A program made the position numbers and the translations under genes. 32,565 nt of DNA from the IMG/VR virus record IMGVR_UViG_3300020056_000095, positions 1 through 32,565 of that record; one strand, written 5' to 3'. Under the pieces are notes generated by a model that saw only the letters and a list, made by a program, of their open reading frames with translations, was not told the origin of the DNA and did not search any database. This DNA comes from a virus. Below, piece by piece: positions 1 to 7,189 of this stretch. The number at the start of each line of letters is the position of its first letter. Position 1 is the stretch's first letter.

Positions 1-2
1 CT

Positions 3-914
3 CTTGCAAGTATTAAGCCGTCCAAGAAAAAACCAACGCTTCCTCAAGCGCCTTGGGATAAAAAGAAAAACGAAGCATATAATGAACCTCAAGGTCAAGC
101 GAAAAGAATGATGTCTCCATTGCAAAAAATGAGAATGGATAAAGAAAAAGCTGATCGTGATCGTGATGGTAAACTTAAGCCAGGTGTAGTTAAAAAAGAA
201 GCTACATCAGTTGATGAAATTTCAAGAACAAAATTATCTAAGTATGCTAGCGCAGCTAAGCAAGACATTGAAAGAAAAAGAAATAAAGTCAAAGCAGCAT
301 TAGATCAGCCAGCAAGTGTTAAGCATGCAAAAGCAGGGCTTAAAGCAATGTCAGGCTTAACTAAAAGATCAAGAGGATCTGATATGTATGTAAATAAAAT
401 GACTGGTCGTTCAAAAGTTAAACCAACTAATGAAGCGGCGGTTGATGAAGTTTCAAAGGGAATGGTTGGTAGATATTTGAAAAAAGTACCAGCTTCTGCT
501 GCACATGCAGGAGATCGTGCTGGAACTGGTGGAATGGGTCAAGCAGGTGCTTCAGCTGATGTCAAAAAAGGCTATGAAAAACAACGTAAAAAAGGCATTG
601 CTCAATTTGTGAGACGCCAGAAAGGCACAAATATGGCCGTTAATAAACTTACAGGTAAAGCAAAGGTTCCAGCTAGAGAAGCATATGAAAATATTCCTGC
701 TGCTGATAAGAATCGTAAAGGATATCAAGATCCTATGGGTAAGGGCTTGGCACCAAATGCAAAAGCTCAAGCAGCAAAGAAAATGCCAACTCCTGAGCCA
801 ATTGATGAACCAAAAGTTGATGCGAAAAACTTTAAAGATTTCCGTAAAGGCTTAAAAGCATCACCAAAAAGAAAAGGTGATAATCCAGCAGGAGATAAGG
901 CTCCTGTAAAATAA
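3..914 (+). CDS. Lys-rich repeat protein, 5' end outside window
   Basis: The reading frame is open from the first bases of the window, so the true start lies upstream; 303 residues are visible. The protein is very basic, rich in Lys, Ala and Gly, with no hydrophobic segment. It has two kinds of repeated module. One is a DE(V/I)S motif followed by a short helix-like stretch (around nt 211-255 and 448-492). The other reads roughly RxxGxxMxVNKxTGxxKV (nt 363-419 and 612-668). I recall similar modular basic proteins from T4-like marine phages, where they are possibly virion-associated, but the role is not established. The next gene starts right after its stop codon. Confidence 0.75.
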   Translation, partial: LASIKPSKKKPTLPQAPWDKKKNEAYNEPQGQAKRMMSPLQKMRMDKEKADRDRDGKLKPGVVKKEATSVDEISRTKLSKYASAAKQDIERKRNKVKAALDQPASVKHAKAGLKAMSGLTKRSRGSDMYVNKMTGRSKVKPTNEAAVDEVSKGMVGRYLKKVPASAAHAGDRAGTGGMGQAGASADVKKGYEKQRKKGIAQFVRRQKGTNMAVNKLTGKAKVPAREAYENIPAADKNRKGYQDPMGKGLAPNAKAQAAKKMPTPEPIDEPKVDAKNFKDFRKGLKASPKRKGDNPAGDKAPVK

Positions 915-1283
915 ATGAAAATACTTGATAATGTAACTGATGAAAATTTTCAGTTCTTTGCAGCAAGGCATTATTATAATCCTCGCTGTATTGATATAGA
1001 AGAATTTCACGAAGATTTGAATAGATTTAAGTATGTTAAAAGGCTGGTGAATAAGTACCTAGAAACAGGAAAATTATCAGAACGATTAATACTAAATCAT
1101 TTGATTGTTATATTCAATGCTTTTGATATAGAACCTTCTTTGAAAATGTTAGATTATAAATTGGATAAGAAACAATGGGAAGTTATTAAACCTTTTCTAG
1201 TATTCTTAAAACATATTAAAAATAATCAATATGTGAATGTGGAAATGGATAAGAAGGTGATTGAAGCTTTAAGGAAAATTTAA
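915..1283 (+). CDS. Conserved T4-like phage protein (DUF7207-like)
   Basis: This 122-residue soluble protein starts directly after the previous stop codon and ends in a TAATG overlap with the next gene. The N-terminal pattern (LxxVTDENFxxFAARHYYNP, then EEFxEDLxRFKYxKRL and RLILNHLIVIFNAFD) resembles a family conserved among T4-like marine phages that is annotated only as a domain of unknown function. It looks all-helical and has no catalytic motif I can recognise. Family assignment is from memory of the motif; function is unknown. Confidence 0.75.
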   Translation: MKILDNVTDENFQFFAARHYYNPRCIDIEEFHEDLNRFKYVKRLVNKYLETGKLSERLILNHLIVIFNAFDIEPSLKMLDYKLDKKQWEVIKPFLVFLKHIKNNQYVNVEMDKKVIEALRKI

Positions 1284-1855
1284 TGGGAATAGTTAAAAGA
1301 GCTGCCGACCTTGCATTTACGTTTAGATTTCTTCGCATGCTTGTCATGGATTGGAAGAAGTGGGATGCGTATAAGCTAGGTATTATTGATGAAAATGGAA
1401 AAAGAAAAAAAGAAGTCAAGCTTGATACAAATGAGAAAAAGTCTGCTTTTACTCCGTTCATAAGACTTGCCGCAAATGTAAAAAGAACAGTTGGCTTTAA
1501 TAAATTAACATCGATCGCAGCAGCTCTCTATCTTATTAAAGAGCATAATCAACTAAGTGATAAAGACATTGATAAAATACTAGATGGACTCGATATAGAT
1601 CCAACAGATCTTATTAAAGAACAAAATGAATGGTTTGTATTAGAAGATAATAGATTATCACCAGGAATTTATAAAGTAAAGTACCCTAAAGTTATAAATA
1701 CTACATATGAGGAGGTAGTCTCTGCTAAAGATAAGATTAAGGTAGACAACACCGCTTATCCTATAGGTCAGATCTACGGTTTAGATATTTACGAAGCAGT
1801 CCACCTTCTCTCAAATCAAAAGGTGTATATTACACCAGGAGAACTAATAAAATGA
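1283..1855 (+). CDS. Hypothetical phage protein, 190 aa
   Basis: The gene is coupled to its neighbours by a one-base overlap upstream (TAATG) and an ATGA overlap downstream. The N-terminus has a short run of aromatic and hydrophobic residues (AFTFRFLRMLVMDW). The middle is basic (KRKKEVKLD), followed by a helical segment with alternating acidic residues around residues 90-115. The C-terminal third looks like a small beta domain. No signal peptide or active-site motif is visible. Position next to the repeat protein and the conserved 122-aa protein suggests a virion or assembly role, but this is only context. Confidence 0.7.
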   Translation: MGIVKRAADLAFTFRFLRMLVMDWKKWDAYKLGIIDENGKRKKEVKLDTNEKKSAFTPFIRLAANVKRTVGFNKLTSIAAALYLIKEHNQLSDKDIDKILDGLDIDPTDLIKEQNEWFVLEDNRLSPGIYKVKYPKVINTTYEEVVSAKDKIKVDNTAYPIGQIYGLDIYEAVHLLSNQKVYITPGELIK

Positions 1856-2094
1856 GTTTATGGGATAACATTCGAAAACGAAGAGCGGCGGGTAAGCCTA
1901 AATTAAAACCAGGTGATAAAAATTATCCAAAAACCTTGAATATTGAAGAAGTTCCAGGTGGTGCTAACACTGCATCAATTCCTAATCCAGCTACTACCTC
2001 TCAAGGACAGATTGCTGTTGACCGTAGAAGAAGAAAAGACAAGCATCCTAAACTCTTAAAGAGATTTAGAAGGTATGTAGAGGATGGCAAGTAA
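1852..2094 (+). CDS. Small basic hypothetical protein, 80 aa
   Basis: The start overlaps the previous stop as ATGA. The protein begins MSLWDNIRKRRAAGK, has a Pro/Asn/Thr-rich centre that is probably disordered, and ends in a cluster of Arg and Lys (DRRRRKDKHPKLLKRFRRY). It overlaps the next gene by 11 bases. I do not recognise a family. The charge pattern fits a nucleic-acid-binding or scaffold-like phage peptide, which is inference. Confidence 0.65.
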   Translation: MSLWDNIRKRRAAGKPKLKPGDKNYPKTLNIEEVPGGANTASIPNPATTSQGQIAVDRRRRKDKHPKLLKRFRRYVEDGK

Positions 2095-2530
2095 AATTTC
2101 AGAAAATACTGAAGTTGCTTTACCACTTAGAAATATTTTATCTTTAGTTGTAGGAGCAAGTATTGCCACGTGGGCATACTTTGGTATTGTAGAACGATTA
2201 AATAATATTGAAACATCACAAACCATGATGCATAATGATGTACAGATGAATACTGAGTTTCGTATTAAATGGCCTCGTGGTGAAATGGGAAGTTTACCAG
2301 CAGATAGCGAACAATTTATGCTAATAGAACATCTTGCTGGTGAATTAGATAAATTAACAAATGAAATAGAAAGTGGGCAAGCTCCGTTTGATCAACAACA
2401 ACAATTAACTCTAAACTTTTATAAAGATCGAATTGAACAATTAGAAAAAGCTCATGAAAAAATTCGTAATGATATAATGGATTTAGTTCATGATTTAAAT
2501 GGAATAAAACGTGTAAATGGGGGTCACTAA
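2084..2530 (+). CDS. Membrane-anchored coiled-coil protein, possible lysis gene
   Basis: 148 residues. A single transmembrane segment lies at about residues 17-36 (LRNILSLVVGASIATWAYFG), followed by a long helical region with heptad-like spacing (residues 40-140). The topology is an N-terminal anchor with a long extramembrane helix. It is the first of four consecutive genes with a membrane or signal segment, ending in the spanins. It may therefore belong to the lysis module (holin, antiholin or accessory), though no holin family motif is certain. The last base of its stop codon is the first base of the next ATG. Confidence 0.7.
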   Translation: MASKISENTEVALPLRNILSLVVGASIATWAYFGIVERLNNIETSQTMMHNDVQMNTEFRIKWPRGEMGSLPADSEQFMLIEHLAGELDKLTNEIESGQAPFDQQQQLTLNFYKDRIEQLEKAHEKIRNDIMDLVHDLNGIKRVNGGH

Positions 2531-2742
2531 TGATAGAGACTTTATTTGTTTTATTTCTTTATATGAACAACAAAGTGATAGAGTATACACCAAAGGACAG
2601 CTTAGTTGATTGTTTAGGAACTAAGCGCCAAATTGAACGAAATCTTGGTGATAGTAGCAGATATTCTTGTGAGAAGCATACTGTTAAAACTATGGAAAAG
2701 ACAAATGGCAAGAAAGAAATATTAGAATTTATTGAGGATTGA
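2530..2742 (+). CDS. Small signal-anchored protein, 70 aa
   Basis: The start overlaps the previous stop by one base. A short hydrophobic N-terminus (IETLFVLFLYM) is followed by a hydrophilic domain with two cysteines (DCLGTK and YSCEKH) that could form a disulfide in the periplasm. I recall similar short proteins in other marine T4-like phages, without known function. It lies between a membrane coiled-coil gene and the spanins, so an envelope or lysis-related role is plausible but unproven. Confidence 0.6.
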   Translation: MIETLFVLFLYMNNKVIEYTPKDSLVDCLGTKRQIERNLGDSSRYSCEKHTVKTMEKTNGKKEILEFIED

Positions 2743-2743
2743 T

Positions 2744-3193
2744 ATGGCTAGACTTTATTTAATATTACTAATTTTAGGATTAATGTCTTCTATTGGATAT
2801 GCTGGATATTCTTATTATATGTGGTCACAAGAAACAATTGGAACACTAAGAGAAAATAACGTGAAATTAAAATCTGCTGCAGAAACTTTACAAGTGACAG
2901 TAGATAAAATGGCAGAAGATGCACAAAGAAATGAAGAATTAAATCGTAATTTAACTAAACAATTACAAAAATCACAAGAGCACCTTGATAAACTCAGAGG
3001 TGTATTTGCAGAAATTGACTTGACTATGGAGGCATTAACAAATGCACAAGGACTCGAAGACAGGGTTAATGCAGCAGTTGAAAAGCTCATTAACAGAATA
3101 CAAAATGAAACTACTCCTCCTTCTGACGATCCCATTCCTACTGACAGCGTGCGGAATGAGGACACCGGAACCGGAAGTAGTGGTCCAAACTGA
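2744..3193 (+). CDS. Inner-membrane spanin subunit (Rz-like)
   Basis: 149 residues. The ATG at 2744 is preferred over an in-frame TTG at 2732 because GAGG at 2734-2737 sits six bases upstream of it. Residues 4-23 form one N-terminal membrane segment, followed by a long coiled coil (about residues 28-120) and a Pro/Ser/Thr-rich tail. This is the classic i-spanin design: an inner-membrane anchor with a periplasmic coiled coil. The next gene, a lipoprotein, starts inside this one in another frame, the arrangement known for Rz/Rz1 pairs. Spanins join inner and outer membranes in the last step of lysis of Gram-negative hosts. Confidence 0.8.
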   Translation: MARLYLILLILGLMSSIGYAGYSYYMWSQETIGTLRENNVKLKSAAETLQVTVDKMAEDAQRNEELNRNLTKQLQKSQEHLDKLRGVFAEIDLTMEALTNAQGLEDRVNAAVEKLINRIQNETTPPSDDPIPTDSVRNEDTGTGSSGPN

Positions 3194-3455
3194 ATATCAA
3201 GAACAACTTGTTCCTATTCAAGAAAGACCTAAAGCAGTAACTATGCCATCAGTTGATTGGTTTGTTATTACTGAAGAAAACCTAGAAGAAAAGCTAGCTG
3301 AAATCGATACTAAGACAGGCGATGTAGTTTTATTTGCTATAACTCCTAAAGGATACGAAAACCTAGCTCTTGGTATAGGTGACTTACGTAGATATATAAA
3401 GGATCAACAGGCTATCATAGGTTACTATGAAGAAGCTTTAACCTCAGAAAAATAA
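3105..3455 (+). CDS. Outer-membrane spanin lipoprotein (Rz1-like)
   Basis: 116 residues, in a different frame from the i-spanin and overlapping its last 89 bases. The ATG at 3105 gives a textbook lipoprotein signal: MKLLLLL, a hydrophobic core, then the lipobox L-T-A-C with Cys16 as the acylated residue. Earlier in-frame starts would bury this signal. After Cys16 comes a Pro/Glu-rich linker (MRTPEPEVVV), as in other o-spanins. The mature part is longer than lambda Rz1 and has a folded-looking C-terminus. No clear Shine-Dalgarno precedes it, so translation may be coupled to the i-spanin. Confidence 0.82.
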   Translation: MKLLLLLTIPFLLTACGMRTPEPEVVVQTEYQEQLVPIQERPKAVTMPSVDWFVITEENLEEKLAEIDTKTGDVVLFAITPKGYENLALGIGDLRRYIKDQQAIIGYYEEALTSEK

Positions 3456-3482
3456 ATCAATAAAAATTAAAAAAATATGGGA

Positions 3483-3502
3483 ATATACCATATATGGTAT
3501 AT
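3483..3502. promoter_or_regulatory. 20-bp perfect palindrome, candidate operator
   Basis: Bases 3483-3502 read identically on both strands (ATATACCATATATGGTATAT) and the last base is the first base of the TGTACA -35 element of the RNR promoter. A perfect 20-bp inverted repeat touching a -35 box is the usual place for a dimeric repressor or activator site. It is AT-rich, so some symmetry is expected by chance, but the ACC/GGT cores break up the AT run. No factor can be named. Confidence 0.5.
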
Positions 3503-3529
3503 GTACAAACTCGTGTTTTAATATATAAT
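3502..3529 (+). promoter_or_regulatory. Promoter of the RNR gene (TGTACA-16-TATAAT)
   Basis: The -35 is TGTACA (3502-3507), followed by a 16-bp spacer and a consensus -10 TATAAT (3524-3529). The predicted start is near 3536, giving a leader of about 70 bases to the ATG at 3607. Its -35 matches the phage promoter family repeated through the window, but it lacks the conserved ATGG before the -10. Confidence 0.55.
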
Positions 3530-3557
3530 ACTATCAAGAAAACAATCCTACTTATGC

Positions 3558-3589
3558 AGCATGCCATCCAGGTGTGCTTGATCTTTTTT
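3558..3589 (+). terminator. Leader hairpin plus T-run upstream of RNR (possible attenuator)
   Basis: Bases 3558-3565 can pair with 3571-3578 (an 8-bp stem with two G-U pairs and loop ATCCA). TGATC and six T residues (3584-3589) follow. It lies between the predicted transcription start and the RNR start codon, where a terminator-like hairpin would act as an attenuator. The five-base gap before the T-run makes it atypical. Confidence 0.3.
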
Positions 3590-3606
3590 ACGCAAAGGAA
3601 AAACTC

Positions 3607-5835
3607 ATGTTAAAAATAGTTCCAAACAATTCAGAAGTTAATACCCGTCAACTTCTGTCTCAGACTAAATTTTATGAAGGGTACTCTCGTTGGAGTGAAG
3701 AATTAAATCGTTATGAAACTTGGGAAGAAGCTGTGACTCGTGTCATGGATATGCATAGAGAGTATTATTCAGAAAAAATGTCACCGGAACTAGAACAACT
3801 TATAGATGAAGCAGAGTCCTTATATAAACTACAATACGCTTTAGGTGCTCAGAGAGCGCTCCAGTTTGGCGGTGAACAGCTCAAGAAGCATCAAATGCGG
3901 ATGTACAATTGCACGTCTAGTTACGCAGATAGAGCAGAATTTTTTGGTGAATTGTTTTACATCCTCTTGTGTGGTGCTGGTGCTGGATTTTCTGTTCAAA
4001 AGCATCATGTAGATAAAATGCCAGATATTACAGAACGTAAAAAACAGGCAAAGGGTTTTGTTGTTGAGGATTCAATTGAAGGTTGGGCTGATTCTTTATC
4101 AGTTCTTATGTCTTCTTATTTTGTTGGCGGTGGAACTCATCCAGATTTTGAAGGACGTAAAATTTATTTTGACTTACAAAATGTAAGACCGAAAGGCGCA
4201 AAGATTTCAGGTGGATTCAAAGCCCCTGGACCAGAACCACTTCGTCGTGCTCTCGATAAAATTGAACATATGTTACAAGGTGTTGTTTTATCTGGTCGTA
4301 AAAGGCTTAAGCCAATTGAAGTATATGATATCGCAATGCACGCCGCAGACGCAGTTTTAGCAGGTGGTGTACGTAGGTCTGCTACTATTTGCTTATTTTC
4401 ACCAGACGATGAGGAGATGATGAATGCAAAAACAGGAAATTGGTTCAACGATAACCCTCAACGGGGCAGAAGCAATAATTCAGCTGTTATCGTCAGATCC
4501 GAAATTACTAAAGAAGATTTTAAAAAAATCATGGAACCAATCAAACAATTTGGAGAACCAGGATTTTACTTTGTCGAAGACAGAGATTTCACGACTAATC
4601 CGTGTGTTGAGATTGGTATGTATCCGCAAATTGATGGAGAATCAGGTTGGCAAGGATGTAACTTAACTGAAATCAACGGTGGGAAATGTACAACTGAAAA
4701 AGAATTTTATAAAGCATGTCGTGCTGCTTCAATTATGGGTACACTTCAAGCAGGATACACTGATTTTAAATATATAGGGGAAATTTCCAAAAAGATCTAT
4801 GAAAGAGAAGCACTATTAGGTGTTTCAATTACAGGTTGGATGAATAATCCAGATGTTTTATTAAATGAAACTATTCAAGAAAAGGGTGCTGAAATTGTCA
4901 AACAAGTCAACCGAGAAGTTGCAGGACTTATTGGAATCAATCCAGCGGCTAGAACAACGTGTGTCAAGCCATCAGGAAACGCTTCGGTTTTATTGCAAAC
5001 TGCTAGTGGTATTCACGCTGAGCATTCCCCTCGTTATTTACGCCATATACAACTAAATAAGGAGACTGAAGTTGCTCAGCTTATTGCTTCTGAAAACCCT
5101 TACATGGTTGAGGAGTCGGTATGGTCTAGCAATAACACTGATTATTGTATTGCTTTTCCTGTTATTTCCCCTCAAAACTCTCTCTATAGAGAAGACCTGT
5201 ATGGAACCGAATTGCTCGAAAAAGTCAAGCTCGTTCAATCCAGCTGGGTTGAAAGTGGTACCAATAAAGAGCTGTGTGCTGATGAAAGAATCAGGCACAA
5301 TGTGTCAAACACCGTTACAGTGATGCCACATATGTGGTCACAAATTGAAGATTATGTATATGAAAATCGTAATTATTTTGCAGGTATTAGTTTCTTAGCT
5401 GGTTCCGGTGATAAAGATTTTGCTCAAGCTCCTATGAGTGAAGTCATGACTGAAGATCAGATTGTTGATAAATACGGTAAAGCTGCATTGTTTGCATCTG
5501 GTCTGATTGTCGATACACGTAAATCAGGATTTAGAGATCTTTGGGATGCTACCTTTATAGCACAGCAACCTGAAGAATATAGAGGAGAAGTAAGCGACTT
5601 GAATAAAGAATGGATCCGCCGCTTTAATAAGTTTGCTGATAACTATTTTATGGGTGATACAAAGGAAACTGAGTATTGTCTAAAGGATGTTTTCCTTCTT
5701 CATAAATGGACTAAGATTCAACAGAATTATACTGCAGTGGATTTTGTAACACAACTAACAGAAAAAAGATTTACAGATATCGATACAATGGGTGCAATGG
5801 CGTGTCATGGTGGAGCGTGCGAAATTACTTTCTAG
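3607..5835 (+). CDS. nrdJ: Adenosylcobalamin-dependent ribonucleotide reductase (class II)
   Basis: This enzyme reduces ribonucleoside triphosphates to deoxynucleotides using coenzyme B12, supplying DNA precursors for phage replication. From the ATG at 3607 (AAGGA about eight bases upstream) it has 742 residues, close to the monomeric Lactobacillus-type enzyme (739). Visible marks are the first redox Cys in YNCTSS (about C102), the thiyl-radical finger loop NPCVEI (about C333), the partner Cys in GCNLTEI (about C351), the glycine-rich CGAGAGFSVQ segment, and a C-terminal CHGGAC pair that shuttles electrons. A GTG 33 bases upstream is in frame but less likely. No small subunit is needed. Glutaredoxin encoded at 11890 could be a reductant. 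Confidence 0.95.
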   Translation: MLKIVPNNSEVNTRQLLSQTKFYEGYSRWSEELNRYETWEEAVTRVMDMHREYYSEKMSPELEQLIDEAESLYKLQYALGAQRALQFGGEQLKKHQMRMYNCTSSYADRAEFFGELFYILLCGAGAGFSVQKHHVDKMPDITERKKQAKGFVVEDSIEGWADSLSVLMSSYFVGGGTHPDFEGRKIYFDLQNVRPKGAKISGGFKAPGPEPLRRALDKIEHMLQGVVLSGRKRLKPIEVYDIAMHAADAVLAGGVRRSATICLFSPDDEEMMNAKTGNWFNDNPQRGRSNNSAVIVRSEITKEDFKKIMEPIKQFGEPGFYFVEDRDFTTNPCVEIGMYPQIDGESGWQGCNLTEINGGKCTTEKEFYKACRAASIMGTLQAGYTDFKYIGEISKKIYEREALLGVSITGWMNNPDVLLNETIQEKGAEIVKQVNREVAGLIGINPAARTTCVKPSGNASVLLQTASGIHAEHSPRYLRHIQLNKETEVAQLIASENPYMVEESVWSSNNTDYCIAFPVISPQNSLYREDLYGTELLEKVKLVQSSWVESGTNKELCADERIRHNVSNTVTVMPHMWSQIEDYVYENRNYFAGISFLAGSGDKDFAQAPMSEVMTEDQIVDKYGKAALFASGLIVDTRKSGFRDLWDATFIAQQPEEYRGEVSDLNKEWIRRFNKFADNYFMGDTKETEYCLKDVFLLHKWTKIQQNYTAVDFVTQLTEKRFTDIDTMGAMACHGGACEITF

Positions 5836-5847
5836 GAGCATAAGGGA

Positions 5848-5991
5848 TTGAAACATTACTACATCGAGTGTCAATACTGTGAAGAAGAAACCACAGTTTC
5901 AACACTACAAGAAGAGCCAGATTTTTGTCCTATGTGTGGCACACAAGTAAATGCTGTTTATTTAGATCAAATGGATGATTCAAACGAGTAA
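5848..5991 (+). CDS. Zinc-ribbon microprotein, 47 aa, TTG start
   Basis: An open frame begins with TTG at 5848 (no ATG is available before the in-frame stop at 5833) and encodes two Cys pairs, CQYC near the start and CPMCG near residue 27-31, spaced like a small zinc ribbon. The rest is acidic. It lies 12 bases after the RNR stop and overlaps no other convincing gene. GGAG at 5834-5837 is a little far and AAGGG at 5842-5846 a little near, so initiation is uncertain. It may be a nucleic-acid- or protein-binding accessory; no partner is known. Confidence 0.55.
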   Translation: MKHYYIECQYCEEETTVSTLQEEPDFCPMCGTQVNAVYLDQMDDSNE

Positions 5992-5995
5992 TAAA

Positions 5996-6247
5996 ATGGA
6001 ATTTAATTCAGTAGCTACTAATATACAAAACGCTATGATGATGCAAGGCATAAGTAAAAATATGCCTATGAATATTCCTAATAAAGCTCAATCTCTAAAA
6101 GGTGTAAGTGAAAATATGCCTTTTAACCATGAACATAAAAATACAGATCGTGAATATATTCGTGAAACATATTACAATTATAATGCTAAAGGTGAGCGAG
6201 TAATGATTAGACAAATAGGACATATGGTTGATATTACTGTACTATAA
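5996..6247 (+). CDS. Small hypothetical protein with short internal repeat
   Basis: 83 residues from the ATG at 5996, just after the zinc-ribbon stop; an alternative ATG at 5975 would add seven residues and overlap that gene. Two near-identical blocks, GISKNMPMN and GVSENMPFN, lie about 20 residues apart, followed by a hydrophilic tail with Arg and Tyr (REYIRETYYNYNAKGERV). No membrane segment or known motif. The downstream gene begins nine bases later. Function unknown. Confidence 0.55.
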   Translation: MEFNSVATNIQNAMMMQGISKNMPMNIPNKAQSLKGVSENMPFNHEHKNTDREYIRETYYNYNAKGERVMIRQIGHMVDITVL

Positions 6248-6255
6248 ATAAACAT

Positions 6256-6708
6256 ATGTGGTATTATAATGAAAAAGAATTTGAACCAGCTGAATTTTCT
6301 TATGAAGATTTGGCTGGTTTTGTTTACATAATTACTGATTTAAATAACGGTAAAAAATATGTAGGAAAAAAATTATTTTGGGGAACAAGAAAATTAAAAC
6401 CTCTTAAAGGAAAGACTCGTAAAAGAATAACAAAAATAGAGTCTGATTGGAGAGAATATTTCGGATCTAACGAAGAAGTAAAAATGTTAGTCGAAAATGA
6501 GGGACAAAAAAGATTTAAAAGGAACATCCTCCACCTATGTAAATCAAAAGGTGAAATGACTTATTTAGAAATGAAAGAACAAATTGATCGTGAAGTACTA
6601 TTCCGTGATGATTATTATAATGAATTTATTGGAGGCAAAATTCATAGTAAACATTTAAAGGAATATAAAAATGTACGAATACAAAGCAAAAATTCTCCGA
6701 GTAGTTGA
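6256..6708 (+). CDS. GIY-YIG-type nuclease-like protein
   Basis: 150 residues. The segment GFVYIITDLNNGKKYVGKK (residues 21-39) matches the start of the GIY-YIG nuclease fold, with FVYII in place of GIY and YVG in place of YIG. A basic stretch and WREYFGS follow, where the family carries its catalytic Arg and Tyr. Such stand-alone proteins are common in T4-like phages, either as homing endonucleases or as resident nucleases. It overlaps the next, also nuclease-like, gene by 38 bases. No DNA-binding module beyond the catalytic domain is obvious, so a free-standing homing enzyme is less certain than the fold. Confidence 0.7.
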   Translation: MWYYNEKEFEPAEFSYEDLAGFVYIITDLNNGKKYVGKKLFWGTRKLKPLKGKTRKRITKIESDWREYFGSNEEVKMLVENEGQKRFKRNILHLCKSKGEMTYLEMKEQIDREVLFRDDYYNEFIGGKIHSKHLKEYKNVRIQSKNSPSS

Positions 6709-7126
6709 TGGAGATACTGTAGACGTAGACATCGATTTAGGATTTGGAATTGTATTGACTGATGAAAGAGTTAGAATTATGGGTATCGATACACCTGAAA
6801 CTAGAACAAGCGATAAGGTTGAAAAACTTTTTGGTTTAGCAGCAAAAGAAAGAGCAAAAGAACTTTTATCTAAAGGCGCAACTTTAAAAACCTTTGCAGC
6901 AAAAGATGGAGAGGATATGAAAGGAAAATTTGGTCGTATCCTTGGTGATTTTATTTTAAAAGATGATCGTATGTTCACTGAAGTTTTGATAGAAGAAGGG
7001 CATGCTGTAAAATATCATGGCCAGAACAAAGCAGAAATAGAAAAAAGTCATTTAGCTAATAGAAATAAATTAATGACTGAAGGTACAATAGATCCAGCGG
7101 AAGTTCAAAAAGTTTCAGAAAAATAA
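6671..7126 (+). CDS. Staphylococcal-nuclease-like (SNase) protein
   Basis: 151 residues with the SNase core in order: VVDGDTVDVDID (residues 11-22), RVRIMGIDTPETR (33-45) and FGRILGDF (87-94). The expected catalytic positions are present: Asp15, Arg35, Asp40, Glu43 and an Arg near 89. The late segment EEGHAVKYHG is also typical. The family hydrolyses DNA and RNA with calcium. There is no signal peptide, so it probably acts in the host cytoplasm, for example degrading host nucleic acid. It overlaps the upstream GIY-YIG gene, and a strong promoter follows its stop codon. Confidence 0.88.
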   Translation: MYEYKAKILRVVDGDTVDVDIDLGFGIVLTDERVRIMGIDTPETRTSDKVEKLFGLAAKERAKELLSKGATLKTFAAKDGEDMKGKFGRILGDFILKDDRMFTEVLIEEGHAVKYHGQNKAEIEKSHLANRNKLMTEGTIDPAEVQKVSEK

Positions 7127-7135
7127 AAAAAATGG

Positions 7136-7164
7136 TTTACATTTGATAAGAACTATGGTAGAAT
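7136..7164 (+). promoter_or_regulatory. Family promoter upstream of RNase H
   Basis: The -35 is TTTACA (7136-7141), the spacer is 17 bp and ends AACTATGG, and the -10 is TAGAAT (7159-7164). The predicted start near 7171 leaves a short leader with AGGAG at 7179-7183 before the ATG at 7190. This is one of the clearest members of the promoter family. Confidence 0.8.
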
Positions 7165-7189
7165 GGTTACATAATGATAGGAGTAAACT

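Noticed and set aside
2815-3165. Minus-strand ORF opposite the spanin genes
   Set aside because: Shadow of the coiled-coil codons; Ser/Cys-rich and without ribosome site.
3508-3606. Cobalamin riboswitch upstream of the B12-dependent RNR
   Set aside because: The leader is about 70 bases, too short, and lacks the conserved B12-box and receptor-loop sequences.
4424-4666. Plus-strand ORFs inside the RNR gene (also 4865-5056 and 5072-5323)
   Set aside because: Alternative-frame shadows of a highly conserved enzyme; no ribosome site.
6243-6250. TATAAATA, the T4 late-promoter motif, before the GIY-YIG gene
   Set aside because: A single 8-base match in AT-rich DNA, too close to the ATG at 6256; the same motif also falls inside the coding region at 14223.
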